From NCBI GenBank assembly GCA_040902745.1, contig JBBDWR010000010.1:1-64000 (forward strand): a DNA stretch of 64,000 bases, read 5' to 3'. The position numbers and the translations under genes were made by a program. Below the pieces are notes generated by a model. That model saw only the letters and a program-made list of their open reading frames with translations. It did no database searches and was not told the origin of the DNA. The stretch is from JBBDWR01 sp040902745. Its GTDB lineage: Bacteria; Actinomycetota; UBA4738; HRBIN12. This document shows positions 34,296-42,274 of the stretch, piece by piece (the stretch's first letter is position 1; the number at the start of each line of letters is the position of its first letter).

Positions 34296-35666
34296 ATGTG
34301 GCAACCGCACACTCGTCGGACGTTCCTGGGGCGTTCGATCCTCGGCGCCTCGAGTGCGCTGCTTGCAGCGTGCTCAAAAGCGATACCGGGATCGGATCTG
34401 CGACAGGTGTCTCCGATCCCGATGGGGACCGCTCCGGAATCCGTCGACGCATCGCGATTCGCCACGCAGTGGCCGATCAAGCACGTCGTGATCCTCATGA
34501 AGGAGAATCGGACCTTCGACCACATGTACGGACGCTTCCCGGGAAGCAACGGCGTGACGGTCGGGATCGACAAAGGGCGCGAGCGGCCCCTGGCGCGGGC
34601 GAGCGATGGCGCGGTCGGCGACATCGAACACTGCTATCCGTGCGCCCTCGACTGCCTCAACGGCGGCGAGATGGACGGCTTCAATCGCGACGATCCCGCG
34701 GAGCGCAACGCCTACACGCAGTTCTGGCCGCACGACCTGCCGAACTACTGGCACTGGGCACAGGAGTACGCGCTCGCGGACAACTTCTTCACGTCGGCGC
34801 TTGGTCCGTCGTTCCCCAACCACCTCTACATGATCGCCGCTCAATCCGGAGGGGCGCACGACAATCCCGTCCAAGACGTGGAGGAATTGCGCAGGCGTCA
34901 TCGACGCACCGGTCTGTTCAAGCCTTGGGGGTGCGATTCGATCGAAGGTGCGTACATCGAGATCGACCACGGGGAGAGCGGGATCGAGGAGGTCTTCCCG
35001 TGCTTCGAGTTCGACACCGTCGGCGATCTGCTGGACCGCGAACAGATCCCTTGGGCCTACTACTCCGCAGCGCAGAATCAGAACGGGTACCTATGGTCTG
35101 CCTACGATGCGATCCACCACTACCGCGCGGACGCCAAGCTGTGGCGCAGCCGCGTGTTCCCCGTTGACAACCTCGTGCGGGACATCCACGACGGTCTGCT
35201 GCCGCCGGTCACATGGGTGACGCCGCGGTTCGAGGTCTCCGATCATCCCGGGTACAGCCTGTGTCACGGGGAGAACTGGACCACCGAGGTGGTCAACGCC
35301 GTCATGCAGAGTCCGATGTGGCGCGACACCGCGATCTTCATCACGTGGGACGACTACGGTGGGTTCTACGACCATGTCCGTCCCCCGGAGCTCGATCGGT
35401 TCGGCCTCGGGTTCCGCGTGCCTTTGCTCGTGCTCTCCCCGTACGCCAAGCGCGGGGCCGTCACGAGCGAACTCGGCGAGTTTTCGAGCCTCGCTCGTTT
35501 CATCGAGGACAACTGGGGGTTGCCGCAACTGACCGAGCGCGACCGCCTGGCCACCCCCATGCTGTCGGCGTTCGACTTCACGCAGCCCCCTCGTCCTCCG
35601 GACGTGCGGCCGGCGCGAACCGACTGCAAGGGACCGGAATACCCGGCGACGACCCCCGCCGTGTAG
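34296..35666 (+). CDS. Tat-exported lipoprotein phosphoesterase, phospholipase C family (2)
   Basis: The 456-residue protein has a twin-arginine signal with RRTFLGRS (residues 7-14) that ends in a lipobox LLAAC (Cys26), followed by a PF04185 domain from about 60 (HVVILMKENRTFDHMYGRFPG). Further matches are CLNGGEMDGFNRDD, FTSALGPSFPNHLYMIA, WGCDSIEGAY, TAIFITWDDYGGFYDHV and VPLLVLSPYAKRG. A Tat signal suggests folding, perhaps with metals, before export, in contrast to the Sec-type lipoprotein signal of paralogue 1. The start is 3 bp after the sulfatase-2 stop. The longer open frame overlapping the sulfatase gene is not used. Confidence 0.9.
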   Translation: MWQPHTRRTFLGRSILGASSALLAACSKAIPGSDLRQVSPIPMGTAPESVDASRFATQWPIKHVVILMKENRTFDHMYGRFPGSNGVTVGIDKGRERPLARASDGAVGDIEHCYPCALDCLNGGEMDGFNRDDPAERNAYTQFWPHDLPNYWHWAQEYALADNFFTSALGPSFPNHLYMIAAQSGGAHDNPVQDVEELRRRHRRTGLFKPWGCDSIEGAYIEIDHGESGIEEVFPCFEFDTVGDLLDREQIPWAYYSAAQNQNGYLWSAYDAIHHYRADAKLWRSRVFPVDNLVRDIHDGLLPPVTWVTPRFEVSDHPGYSLCHGENWTTEVVNAVMQSPMWRDTAIFITWDDYGGFYDHVRPPELDRFGLGFRVPLLVLSPYAKRGAVTSELGEFSSLARFIEDNWGLPQLTERDRLATPMLSAFDFTQPPRPPDVRPARTDCKGPEYPATTPAV

Positions 35667-35681
35667 ACGAAGCCGAGAGGG

Positions 35682-36506
35682 ATGCGAGTGACCCGCACGG
35701 GCGACGCGCAACCGGCGAGCGGCGCAGGCGTGCGGCCGTGGGGGGCGATCGTCGTGTTCGTGATCGCGGCGGCATTCCTCTCGGTCGCCGCCGGTGATCC
35801 GCAGGGGGATCTCGTGCCGTGCGGCGGGGGGCTCCAGAGCGGGGGCGGCTCGGACATCATCGACCTGGACGCCGCAACCGCTCGTGTGGTCGAACGCGGA
35901 ACGGCGGTGAAGTTCCGCGTGCGATTCGCACGCCGGCCGCCGGCACCCGATCGCGCCGGGAAGCCCTGGCGGGTCGACCTGCTACTGCGCGACCCCTCAT
36001 TGCCCGATTACTCGTTCGGCTATTACCACCACGTCAACAGGATCGTTCGCTACGACGCAGTCGCGTCGCCTCGAGTGCAGATCCTGTTGCTGCCAGAGCA
36101 GGGCCTCAACGAATACTTCGCGGTGCGCATCGAGAGCCGGACGCTCGTGATCCGGCTGCCGGGCCGTCTCCTGGTCCAGGACGAGGACCTCGCCGGTGTT
36201 CCGCTGCACCGGTTGCGGTGGAGCGCGATCTCGCGGGACGGGGGGATCTGCGATCGGATCGGGACGGGTCGGCCGACCCGGAAGATCACGGGGGCCGTCG
36301 CCGACGATCTCCCAGATCCCCCGGCCTCGGCTCCGACGACCCTCCCGGCTCCCACTCCCGTGGGCCGTGGCGGGCTCGGCGGATGGGCCTGGGCCACGAT
36401 CGCGGTGGGGATCCTCGTTGGGCTCGCCTCGTCGGCGATGTGGATGACCCGGCGGCGAGCTCGGCGACGATCCGGACCTACTGACCGAGGTCCTGCGGGG
36501 TCTTGA
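35682..36506 (+). CDS. secreted or surface protein of unknown function with two membrane segments
   Basis: The 274-residue protein has an N-terminal hydrophobic segment (about 20-38) acting as signal or anchor, a 180-residue extracytoplasmic part rich in beta-prone stretches (KFRVRFARRPPAPDR, RVQILLLPEQGLNEYFAVRIE), a Pro/Thr linker, then a C-terminal helix (about 236-255) with a strongly basic tail. Cysteines at about 47 and 197 might form a disulfide. I recognise no family. It is 15 bp after phosphoesterase 2, probably in the same transcript, so a role near these enzymes is likely. Its last 29 bases overlap the end of the convergent phosphoesterase 3. Confidence 0.7.
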   Translation: MRVTRTGDAQPASGAGVRPWGAIVVFVIAAAFLSVAAGDPQGDLVPCGGGLQSGGGSDIIDLDAATARVVERGTAVKFRVRFARRPPAPDRAGKPWRVDLLLRDPSLPDYSFGYYHHVNRIVRYDAVASPRVQILLLPEQGLNEYFAVRIESRTLVIRLPGRLLVQDEDLAGVPLHRLRWSAISRDGGICDRIGTGRPTRKITGAVADDLPDPPASAPTTLPAPTPVGRGGLGGWAWATIAVGILVGLASSAMWMTRRRARRRSGPTDRGPAGS

Positions 36507-37914
36507 AGCGTTGGGGCCAGCTGGGATCCCGACCGGGATGTACGAAGGGGTCGCCCGGAGCGGGAACCAGCGGCCGCGGATCGGGCGGGCGCGGCGGGCG
36601 TCGGAAGTCGAAGGCGTGCTCGAAGTTGTGGGTAGCCCGGATCCGCTCGGTGTGGTGCGGCAACCCCCAGTTGTCCTGGACGAACTTCAACGGACTCGAG
36701 AACTCTCCCTGCTTGCGGTCGATCATGCCGCGTTGCGCGTAAGGAGAGATCAGCAGCATCGGCACTCGGATCCCCAGGCCCGTCTGGTCCACGACGGGAG
36801 GGGCGACGTGATCGTAGAACCCTCCCCATTCGTCCCACGTGATGAAGATCGCGGTGTGCTCCCACATCGGTCCTCGCATGATCGCGTTCACGATCTGCGT
36901 GGTCCAGTTGTGCGCGTTCGTGGAGCTCCACGGTGGGTGATCGGACAACTCATAGCGTGGCACGATCCAGCTGACCGCAGGCAAGGCGTTCGCCTCGATG
37001 TCCTCGATCAGGTGATCGACGGGACGCACGTTCCTCTCCCACAGGTCGGACCCAAAGATCGTTGGGAACGAATTCAGCGTGGACCAGATGTAGCCGACCT
37101 GGTTGCGGTTCGGCGCGTAGTAGGCCCAGGGGATACGTTCGCGTTGGAGCTGGTCGGGAACACTCTCCGCGTCGAAGCACGGGCGCGTTTGACGTGTCGA
37201 GCCGTCACGGTCCCGCAACACCACGAAGACATTGTCCGGGGCGTCGCACCCCCAGCTCTTCGACCTGCCGCCCTCGGGAACCGGGACCGGGCGCGAGTTC
37301 TCCGGATTGTCGAAGACCCCGAAGTGATCCCCGGCGACGAAGCAGAGGTGGTTGGGGTACGACGGCCCGAGCACGGATGCGAAGAAGTTGTCGGAGAGCA
37401 CGTTCTCCTGGGCCCAGTGCCAATAGTTCGGCACGTCCTCCCGGGCAAGTTGCGAATAGGAGTAGTACTCGGACACCTCCGACAGCCAGGAGAGCTTGAA
37501 GTTGTCCATCTTGCCGTCGTTCACGCAGGCGAACGCGGCGCCGAAGTCGTGTGGCAGGTCACCCGGAAGCCAGTTGGGGCAGCGTCGCAATGTGATCTCC
37601 CGGCCCAGATCGTCGCCACTGTTCGCCCCGTTCGCCCCGGGGAACGCCCCGAACATGTTGTCGAAGCTCCGGTTCTCGAGCATGAGATACACGATGCGCT
37701 TGATCGGCCAACGCGTGTCCAGCTCCGTCACTCGGTCGATTGCCGGATCGATCGAGGGAGTCGCCGTAGGGGCCGCCGTCGGACGCGGAGAGATCGTCGG
37801 AGAGGTTCCCGAGCGGATCCGGTCGGTGGCGCGGGTGCAGGCGGCGAGGAGCGAGGCGCCGGCGGCACCAAGCGTGGCGCGCAAGAACTGTCGACGGCTG
37901 CTCGGGTGATTCAT
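36478..37914 (-). CDS. Tat-exported lipoprotein phosphoesterase, phospholipase C family (3)
   Basis: The 478-residue protein has a Tat signal with SRRQFLRATLG (residues 6-16) and lipobox SLLAAC (Cys26), a Thr/Pro linker, then a PF04185 domain (RIVYLMLENRSFDNMFGAFPG). Later motifs include FACVNDGKMDNF, FASVLGPSYPNHL, WGCDAPDNVF, TAIFITWDEWGGFYDHVAPP and VPMLLISPYAQRG. It is more like paralogue 2 than paralogue 1. The frame is open further upstream, but ATG at 37914 opens the signal peptide and has TACACT nine bases upstream. It faces the other two phosphoesterases, closing the cluster, and overlaps the preceding unknown gene by 29 bp. Confidence 0.9.
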   Translation of the reverse strand: MNHPSSRRQFLRATLGAAGASLLAACTRATDRIRSGTSPTISPRPTAAPTATPSIDPAIDRVTELDTRWPIKRIVYLMLENRSFDNMFGAFPGANGANSGDDLGREITLRRCPNWLPGDLPHDFGAAFACVNDGKMDNFKLSWLSEVSEYYSYSQLAREDVPNYWHWAQENVLSDNFFASVLGPSYPNHLCFVAGDHFGVFDNPENSRPVPVPEGGRSKSWGCDAPDNVFVVLRDRDGSTRQTRPCFDAESVPDQLQRERIPWAYYAPNRNQVGYIWSTLNSFPTIFGSDLWERNVRPVDHLIEDIEANALPAVSWIVPRYELSDHPPWSSTNAHNWTTQIVNAIMRGPMWEHTAIFITWDEWGGFYDHVAPPVVDQTGLGIRVPMLLISPYAQRGMIDRKQGEFSSPLKFVQDNWGLPHHTERIRATHNFEHAFDFRRPPRPPDPRPLVPAPGDPFVHPGRDPSWPQRFKTPQDLGQ

Positions 37915-37923
37915 CGTCGCTCG

Positions 37924-37929
37924 AGTGTA
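37924..37929 (-). promoter_or_regulatory. -10 element TACACT of phosphoesterase 3
   Basis: On the minus strand TACACT is nine bases from the ATG, giving a leader of about two bases. It is in the 112-bp spacer shared with the divergent TetR gene. Confidence 0.45.
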
Positions 37930-38026
37930 GCGACGGCCGACCCCAGCGCCCCGCGCTTTCACGCAGCGCATCACGACAGCTCGACATCCATGGCCATGTG
38001 GTGGGCGGTTGGGGGATGATGTCCCC

Positions 38027-38674
38027 ATGGATGCAGAGGATCACTCCGACTCTGCGGGTGGCAACGGCCGTTCGACGCGCGCGGCTCAGACACGCGCTCG
38101 GATCCTCGACTCGGCTCGGGCGGTGCTGGCCGACCAAGGGCTGGAGCGATTCACGACCCGCAGGGTCGCCGAGCGGGCGGGGGTGTCGCATGGCATGGTC
38201 CACTACCACTTCGACGACAAGCGCGATCTGATGCTGGCGCTCGCTGTGCAGGCTCGGCGCGACTGGGTCGAGCCGCTCGAAGAGCTCGTCGACGGACCGG
38301 GGACGGCGATGCAGCGGATGCGAGCCGTGATCGCCTGGACGGCCGAGCCCGCGACTCGAGAAGCGGCCAACGTGCACATGTCATTGTTCATCGCGGCGCT
38401 GCGCGACGAGTTGGTCCGAGGACGGCTTGCTGCGGAGTACGAGCGCTGGCGAGCCCCTTTCGTGCGTCTGTTCGAGCAGATCGGCGCTGAGTTGGGGCAC
38501 GATCTCGACGCGCAACGGGTCGGCGACGCCTTCGCCAGCGCGGCCGACGGGCTCGTGCAACAACAGTGCTTCGATCCCGGGCTGGACACCGGTCCGATCC
38601 TCACCGCCCTGTTCGAGCGCCTGATCCATGCCGATGTAGTGGCCGGGGCACGGACGTCGAGGACCCCGAGGTGA
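38027..38674 (+). CDS. TetR-family regulator
   Basis: The 215-residue protein has an N-terminal acidic tail, then the TetR helix-turn-helix (TRARILDSARAVLADQGLERFTTRRVAERAGVSHGMVHYHFDDKRDLM, about 22-70) and a helical ligand-binding half (AcrR/BetI-like TetR_C). It diverges from phosphoesterase 3 and is coupled by GTGA to a downstream binding protein, so it probably controls one of them. No clear operator palindrome was found in the 112-bp spacer by eye. ATG at 38027 is chosen over the upstream TTG because the extra residues are non-conserved. Confidence 0.88.
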   Translation: MDAEDHSDSAGGNGRSTRAAQTRARILDSARAVLADQGLERFTTRRVAERAGVSHGMVHYHFDDKRDLMLALAVQARRDWVEPLEELVDGPGTAMQRMRAVIAWTAEPATREAANVHMSLFIAALRDELVRGRLAAEYERWRAPFVRLFEQIGAELGHDLDAQRVGDAFASAADGLVQQQCFDPGLDTGPILTALFERLIHADVVAGARTSRTPR

Positions 38675-40005
38675 AAGGGGTCCCGGATCGCCCCGGGGCT
38701 CCCTTGACCGAGCGCTTGGTCAGTGACAAGGTACGGCCCGTGCCCACAGACGAAGAACGGTTCGAGCGCTGGTTGGCCGCGCCACCTCCCAACCGGGTAT
38801 CGCGGCGAGGCGTGCTGCAGGGAGCGGGGCGGGGCGCAGCGGGGCTGGCGGCGCTCGCGTTCCTCGCCGCCTGCGGCGACAGCGAGCCTGAGCCGAGTGC
38901 GTCGTCCGGTCCGGATGCGAGCCCCGCGCTCCCGCCACCTGCGAACCAGCTGTCTGTGGCGCAGTGGCCGCTCTACATCGACCGCGCCAAGGGTGGACAG
39001 CGCCCGAGCCTCGAAGCATTCGAGAAGGAGTCGGGGGTCGACGTCGAATACCAGGAGACGATCAACGACAACCAAGAGTTCTTCGCGAAGTTGATCCCGC
39101 TGTTCGAGGCGGGGCAACCCACCGGCTACGACACGATCGCGCTCTCGGACTGGGTCGTGAACCTTATGCGGCCACTTGAGTGGATCGAGCCGTTGGATTG
39201 GTCCGCGCTACCGACCGCCGAGGCGAACATGCTCGAGGCGTTCCGCGACCCCGCCTACGATCCCGGCAACGCTTACAGCGTCCCGTGGCAGGGAGGGGTC
39301 ACCGGGATCGCCTACTGGCCCGACCTGGTTCCCGGCGGCAAGATCGAAGCGTTTTCCGACCTGTGGAATGAAGAGCTCGCGGGGCACGTCGGGATGCTCA
39401 CCGAGATGGTTGACACGATGACCCTGACCTTGCTCTCGCTCGGCGTGGATCCCCAGACCGCGACGCTCGATGATGCCGCACGGGCGCAGGAGCGCTTGAT
39501 CGAGCAGCGCGACGCGGGCATCGTCCGTCAGTACGAGGGACAGGGCTACATCGACAACCTCGTGAAGAAGAACACCTGGGCGTCGATGGCGTGGTCCGGC
39601 GACGTCTTCTACAACAGGTACCTGGGCGGTGCCGATGGTCTCGAGTTCGTTGTTCCCGAAGAGGGCGGTGTGATCTGGACGGGGCCGCAAGAGATCCCGG
39701 CGCTCGCCGAGCATCCGACGGATGCGCACATGTTCATGGACTTCTTCTACCGGCCCGAGATCGCGGCGATGGTCACGGACTGGGTGTTGTACATGACCCC
39801 GGTCGACGGCGTGCAGGACCTGATGCGACAAAAGGCCGCGAACCTCTCCGGTGCCGACCGAACGTACTACGAGACGCTCGCGGAAAGCCCTCTGCTGTTC
39901 CCACCCGACGATGTGGGATCGGCGAACCTCTACCGATACAAGGCGTTCGATGCCGAGGAGTTCGACGCGTACAACGAACTCTTCAACGGAGTCGTCGAGA
40001 ACTGA
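38671..40005 (+). CDS. PotD-type polyamine (spermidine/putrescine) ABC-binding lipoprotein
   Basis: The 444-residue exported protein has a twin-arginine-like SRRGVLQGAGRG followed by a lipobox FLAAC (Cys68 from this start), a Ser/Pro linker, and a type II binding fold (LSVAQWPLYIDRAKGGQRPSLEAFEKESGVDVEYQETINDNQEFFAKL) as in PotD. Typical middle points are YDTIALSDWVVN, VPWQGGVTGIAYW and WASMAWSGDVFYNR. No ABC ATPase or permease is near, so it is an orphan receptor or uses a transporter elsewhere. GTG at 38671 overlaps the tetR stop, with GAGG eight bases upstream; GTG at 38740 is an alternative. Polyamine specificity is inferred from the family. Confidence 0.82.
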   Translation: MKGVPDRPGAPLTERLVSDKVRPVPTDEERFERWLAAPPPNRVSRRGVLQGAGRGAAGLAALAFLAACGDSEPEPSASSGPDASPALPPPANQLSVAQWPLYIDRAKGGQRPSLEAFEKESGVDVEYQETINDNQEFFAKLIPLFEAGQPTGYDTIALSDWVVNLMRPLEWIEPLDWSALPTAEANMLEAFRDPAYDPGNAYSVPWQGGVTGIAYWPDLVPGGKIEAFSDLWNEELAGHVGMLTEMVDTMTLTLLSLGVDPQTATLDDAARAQERLIEQRDAGIVRQYEGQGYIDNLVKKNTWASMAWSGDVFYNRYLGGADGLEFVVPEEGGVIWTGPQEIPALAEHPTDAHMFMDFFYRPEIAAMVTDWVLYMTPVDGVQDLMRQKAANLSGADRTYYETLAESPLLFPPDDVGSANLYRYKAFDAEEFDAYNELFNGVVEN

Positions 40006-40011
40006 GCCGGC

Positions 40012-41430
40012 TCAAACCGGCTGCAGTTCCTGGTCTTTCGCCTGCTGCTCGCGCCACCACTGCTTGCCCTCCTCGGGCAGGGACGACACCGGGTCGTAGT
40101 ACGGGTACTCGCGTGACAGGGCCTCGGGACTGTCGTACTCGATCCCGGTCCGGTAGTTCTTGCGCCAGTAGGAGATCCCCTTCGTCCGGTCGTAGTTGCT
40201 CGGCATGTGCGCCCATCGCTTCCCGACGAATGGAACGTCGACGATCATTCGCGGCGTGGCGAACCCGGGCAGGTACCCCATGATCGAGTACTGGAGATCT
40301 TGCGTCTCCCACACGGCCGTGCGCCAGTGCTCGGAGTTGGGGATCATGTCGCAGGTGTAGAAGTAGTAGGGCATGATCTTCGCGTTATCCAGCAGCGTGA
40401 AGCACAGCTCCAACAGTTGTTGCGGCGTGGTGTTCACCCCGCGAAGCAGGACGCCCTGGTTGCGCACGTCGCGGAAGCCGGCGTCCAAGAACACCTTGGC
40501 GGCCGCCCCGACGAGCGGGGTCACCGACGACGCATTGTTCACGTGGGTGTGCACAGCGATGTCGACCCCTCGCCCGTTGGCCTTGTCGGCCATGCGCTGC
40601 GCTGACTCCTTGATGTCGTCCTGCAGGAAGTGCTGCGGGATCCCCATCAGTCCCTTCGTGGCCAAACGGATGTCCCGGATGTTCTCGATGTCGAGGAGCT
40701 TCATGACGAACTCTTCGAGGCGTTTGATCGGCACGTTGGCCATGTCGCCGCCGGAGACCACCACGTCACGGACCACCGGCGTCTTGCGCAGGTAGTCGAG
40801 CATCATCTCCCAGCGGTCGTTCTGCTTGATCTCGAACTTGTACTTCAGCACCTGGAGGGTGTCGTTGCCGACGAGGTCCATCCGGGTGCAGTGCCCGCAG
40901 TACTGCGGGCAGGTCGGGATCAGCTCCGCAAGCACCTTGGTCGGGTACCGGTGGGTCAGTCCCTCGACCGCCCACATCTCGGCCTCGTGCAAGGAGTCAC
41001 GCGACGACATCGGGTGGCTGGGCCACTCCTGGTCACGATCCCCGAGGGCCGGCGCCATGTAAAGGCGGATCGGATCGCCGCGCAGGTCATCGGTGTCCAT
41101 CGTGTTGAGCATCTGTGGAGGGATCAGCATGGACATCGTCGCTCGCTGCTGCTGATCGCGCTCGATGTCGGCAAGCAGCTCGTCGGGGAGCAGATCGCCG
41201 AAAGCCTCTTTGAGCTGCTTCAGGTTCTTGACGGTGTGGGCGCGCTGCCACTGCGCGTCTTCCCACTGCGCCTTGGTGACGTCCGCATACCCGGGCAGAC
41301 GGGTCCAGTCGGGTTCGACGAATTCGCGCCGGAGCGGATACGCGAAGGGTTGCTCCGCCGCGTGAGCGCGAGCCTCGCGATGTCCGGGACGATCTTGCGT
41401 CGCCTGGTGTTCAGGTCCTTCGGTCACCAT
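40012..41430 (-). CDS. KamA-family radical SAM aminomutase
   Basis: The 472-residue protein has the radical SAM cluster motif Cys174-xxx-Cys178-xx-Cys181 (TCPQYCGHCTRMD), preceded by the family-typical segment MSSRDSLHEAEMWAVEGLTHRYP, then VVVSGGDMANV (SAM/PLP neighbourhood) and VLLRGVNTTPQQLLEL. It belongs with lysine/glutamate 2,3-aminomutases, which use PLP and SAM to move an alpha-amino group to the beta position. The loop after RGVN has Thr-Thr, where the lysine enzymes I recall carry Asp, so the substrate is open. ATG at 41430 has an ideal AAAGGAGGAGG site. It converges on the PotD-like gene with 6 bp between stops. Confidence 0.85.
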   Translation of the reverse strand: MVTEGPEHQATQDRPGHREARAHAAEQPFAYPLRREFVEPDWTRLPGYADVTKAQWEDAQWQRAHTVKNLKQLKEAFGDLLPDELLADIERDQQQRATMSMLIPPQMLNTMDTDDLRGDPIRLYMAPALGDRDQEWPSHPMSSRDSLHEAEMWAVEGLTHRYPTKVLAELIPTCPQYCGHCTRMDLVGNDTLQVLKYKFEIKQNDRWEMMLDYLRKTPVVRDVVVSGGDMANVPIKRLEEFVMKLLDIENIRDIRLATKGLMGIPQHFLQDDIKESAQRMADKANGRGVDIAVHTHVNNASSVTPLVGAAAKVFLDAGFRDVRNQGVLLRGVNTTPQQLLELCFTLLDNAKIMPYYFYTCDMIPNSEHWRTAVWETQDLQYSIMGYLPGFATPRMIVDVPFVGKRWAHMPSNYDRTKGISYWRKNYRTGIEYDSPEALSREYPYYDPVSSLPEEGKQWWREQQAKDQELQPV

Positions 41431-41667
41431 CGCCTCCTCCTTTGCGTGCCACTTGCATGCCCTGGGATGTGAACCGAACGTCGTTCTGGCTTTCACAGGA
41501 GAGATCCGTTCGGTAAACGTCCATGATACCCGGATGGACCGGGGGACAAAACCCGCAGAACCGAAGGATATTCGGTCAGCGCCATGGTGATGCTGAGGGA
41601 GAGCGATGCGTGCGGGTCGCGAGGCGATCTCGCTGACGCGGGCGCCAGGGTTCGCGGGTCGCGGCGG
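41431..41667. other. spacer upstream of the kamA-like gene
   Basis: This 237-bp spacer lies between two minus-strand genes. On the minus strand TATCAT (41523-41528) is a -10 candidate with TTGTCC upstream at poor spacing, which would give the kamA-like mRNA a leader of about 85 bases. I find no known riboswitch core. Confidence 0.35.
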
Positions 41668-42132
41668 CTAAGGAGCGGCGGGTGTGCCGGGGGCAGGTGC
41701 TGCGGGCGGCGCTGGAGCCGCGGGAGCCGCCGCACCGGGAGTCGCACCCGGCGCGGGCTGCTGTTGGGATGGAGCCGTCTGCCTCGGGGCGCCCCGGCCA
41801 CCACCACGGTTGCCACCGCCACCACCACGACCACCGCCGCCGCGGCCACCACCCCCGCCACCGCCGAAACCGCCTCGACCGAAACCTCCGCCACCTCGGC
41901 GGCGTTCGAACTTTTGCTCGGGTGCGGGCCGGGGCCGGCGTACACGGAGAGGAACGACCCCAGTACGCTCGAGCTTGACCTCGATGTGGTCGGGCCGCTG
42001 CCACCGCTCGAGTTCACGCCACCCACTCGCCACCAGGCGCTTGAGCCGGCCTTCCGCGGTCTTGCGGAGCTTATCCGTGCCAGGCTGTCGCACGTATAGG
42101 CGCTCGTGGATCTGCTGTCGGTAGTCGGCCAT
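41668..42132 (-). CDS. small basic protein with RGG-rich low-complexity tail
   Basis: The 154-residue protein has a folded-looking N-part (1-75) that starts MADYRQQIHERLYVRQPGTDK with an amphipathic pattern and several basic patches. The second part (about 76-115) is almost only Gly and Arg (RGG/GGRGG repeats), followed by a Pro/Ala/Gln tail. Such RGG tails bind RNA and drive condensates in eukaryotes and in a few bacterial RNA-binding proteins. I know no exact family. Its start ATG and the divergent frame share CCATGG. A role in nucleic-acid binding is plausible but not shown. Confidence 0.68.
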   Translation of the reverse strand: MADYRQQIHERLYVRQPGTDKLRKTAEGRLKRLVASGWRELERWQRPDHIEVKLERTGVVPLRVRRPRPAPEQKFERRRGGGGFGRGGFGGGGGGGRGGGGRGGGGGNRGGGRGAPRQTAPSQQQPAPGATPGAAAPAAPAPPAAPAPGTPAAP

Positions 42133-42274
42133 GGCGGACCAGCCTACCAGTGAGTTCTGTCCTGGCTCGCCGGCGCCACGCTGCCCGCAGCCGCGTGTGC
42201 CTGCGGCGTGCCTGGATCAGGGCACCTTCGGGTCTACAGTCGACCATCCGGGCACCCGATACCAATCGAAGGGT

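Noticed and set aside
41768..41905. Simple GC-rich tandem repeat or microsatellite
   Set aside because: The repeats encode the Gly/Arg tail of the protein at 41668-42132 in frame and need no separate repeat feature.
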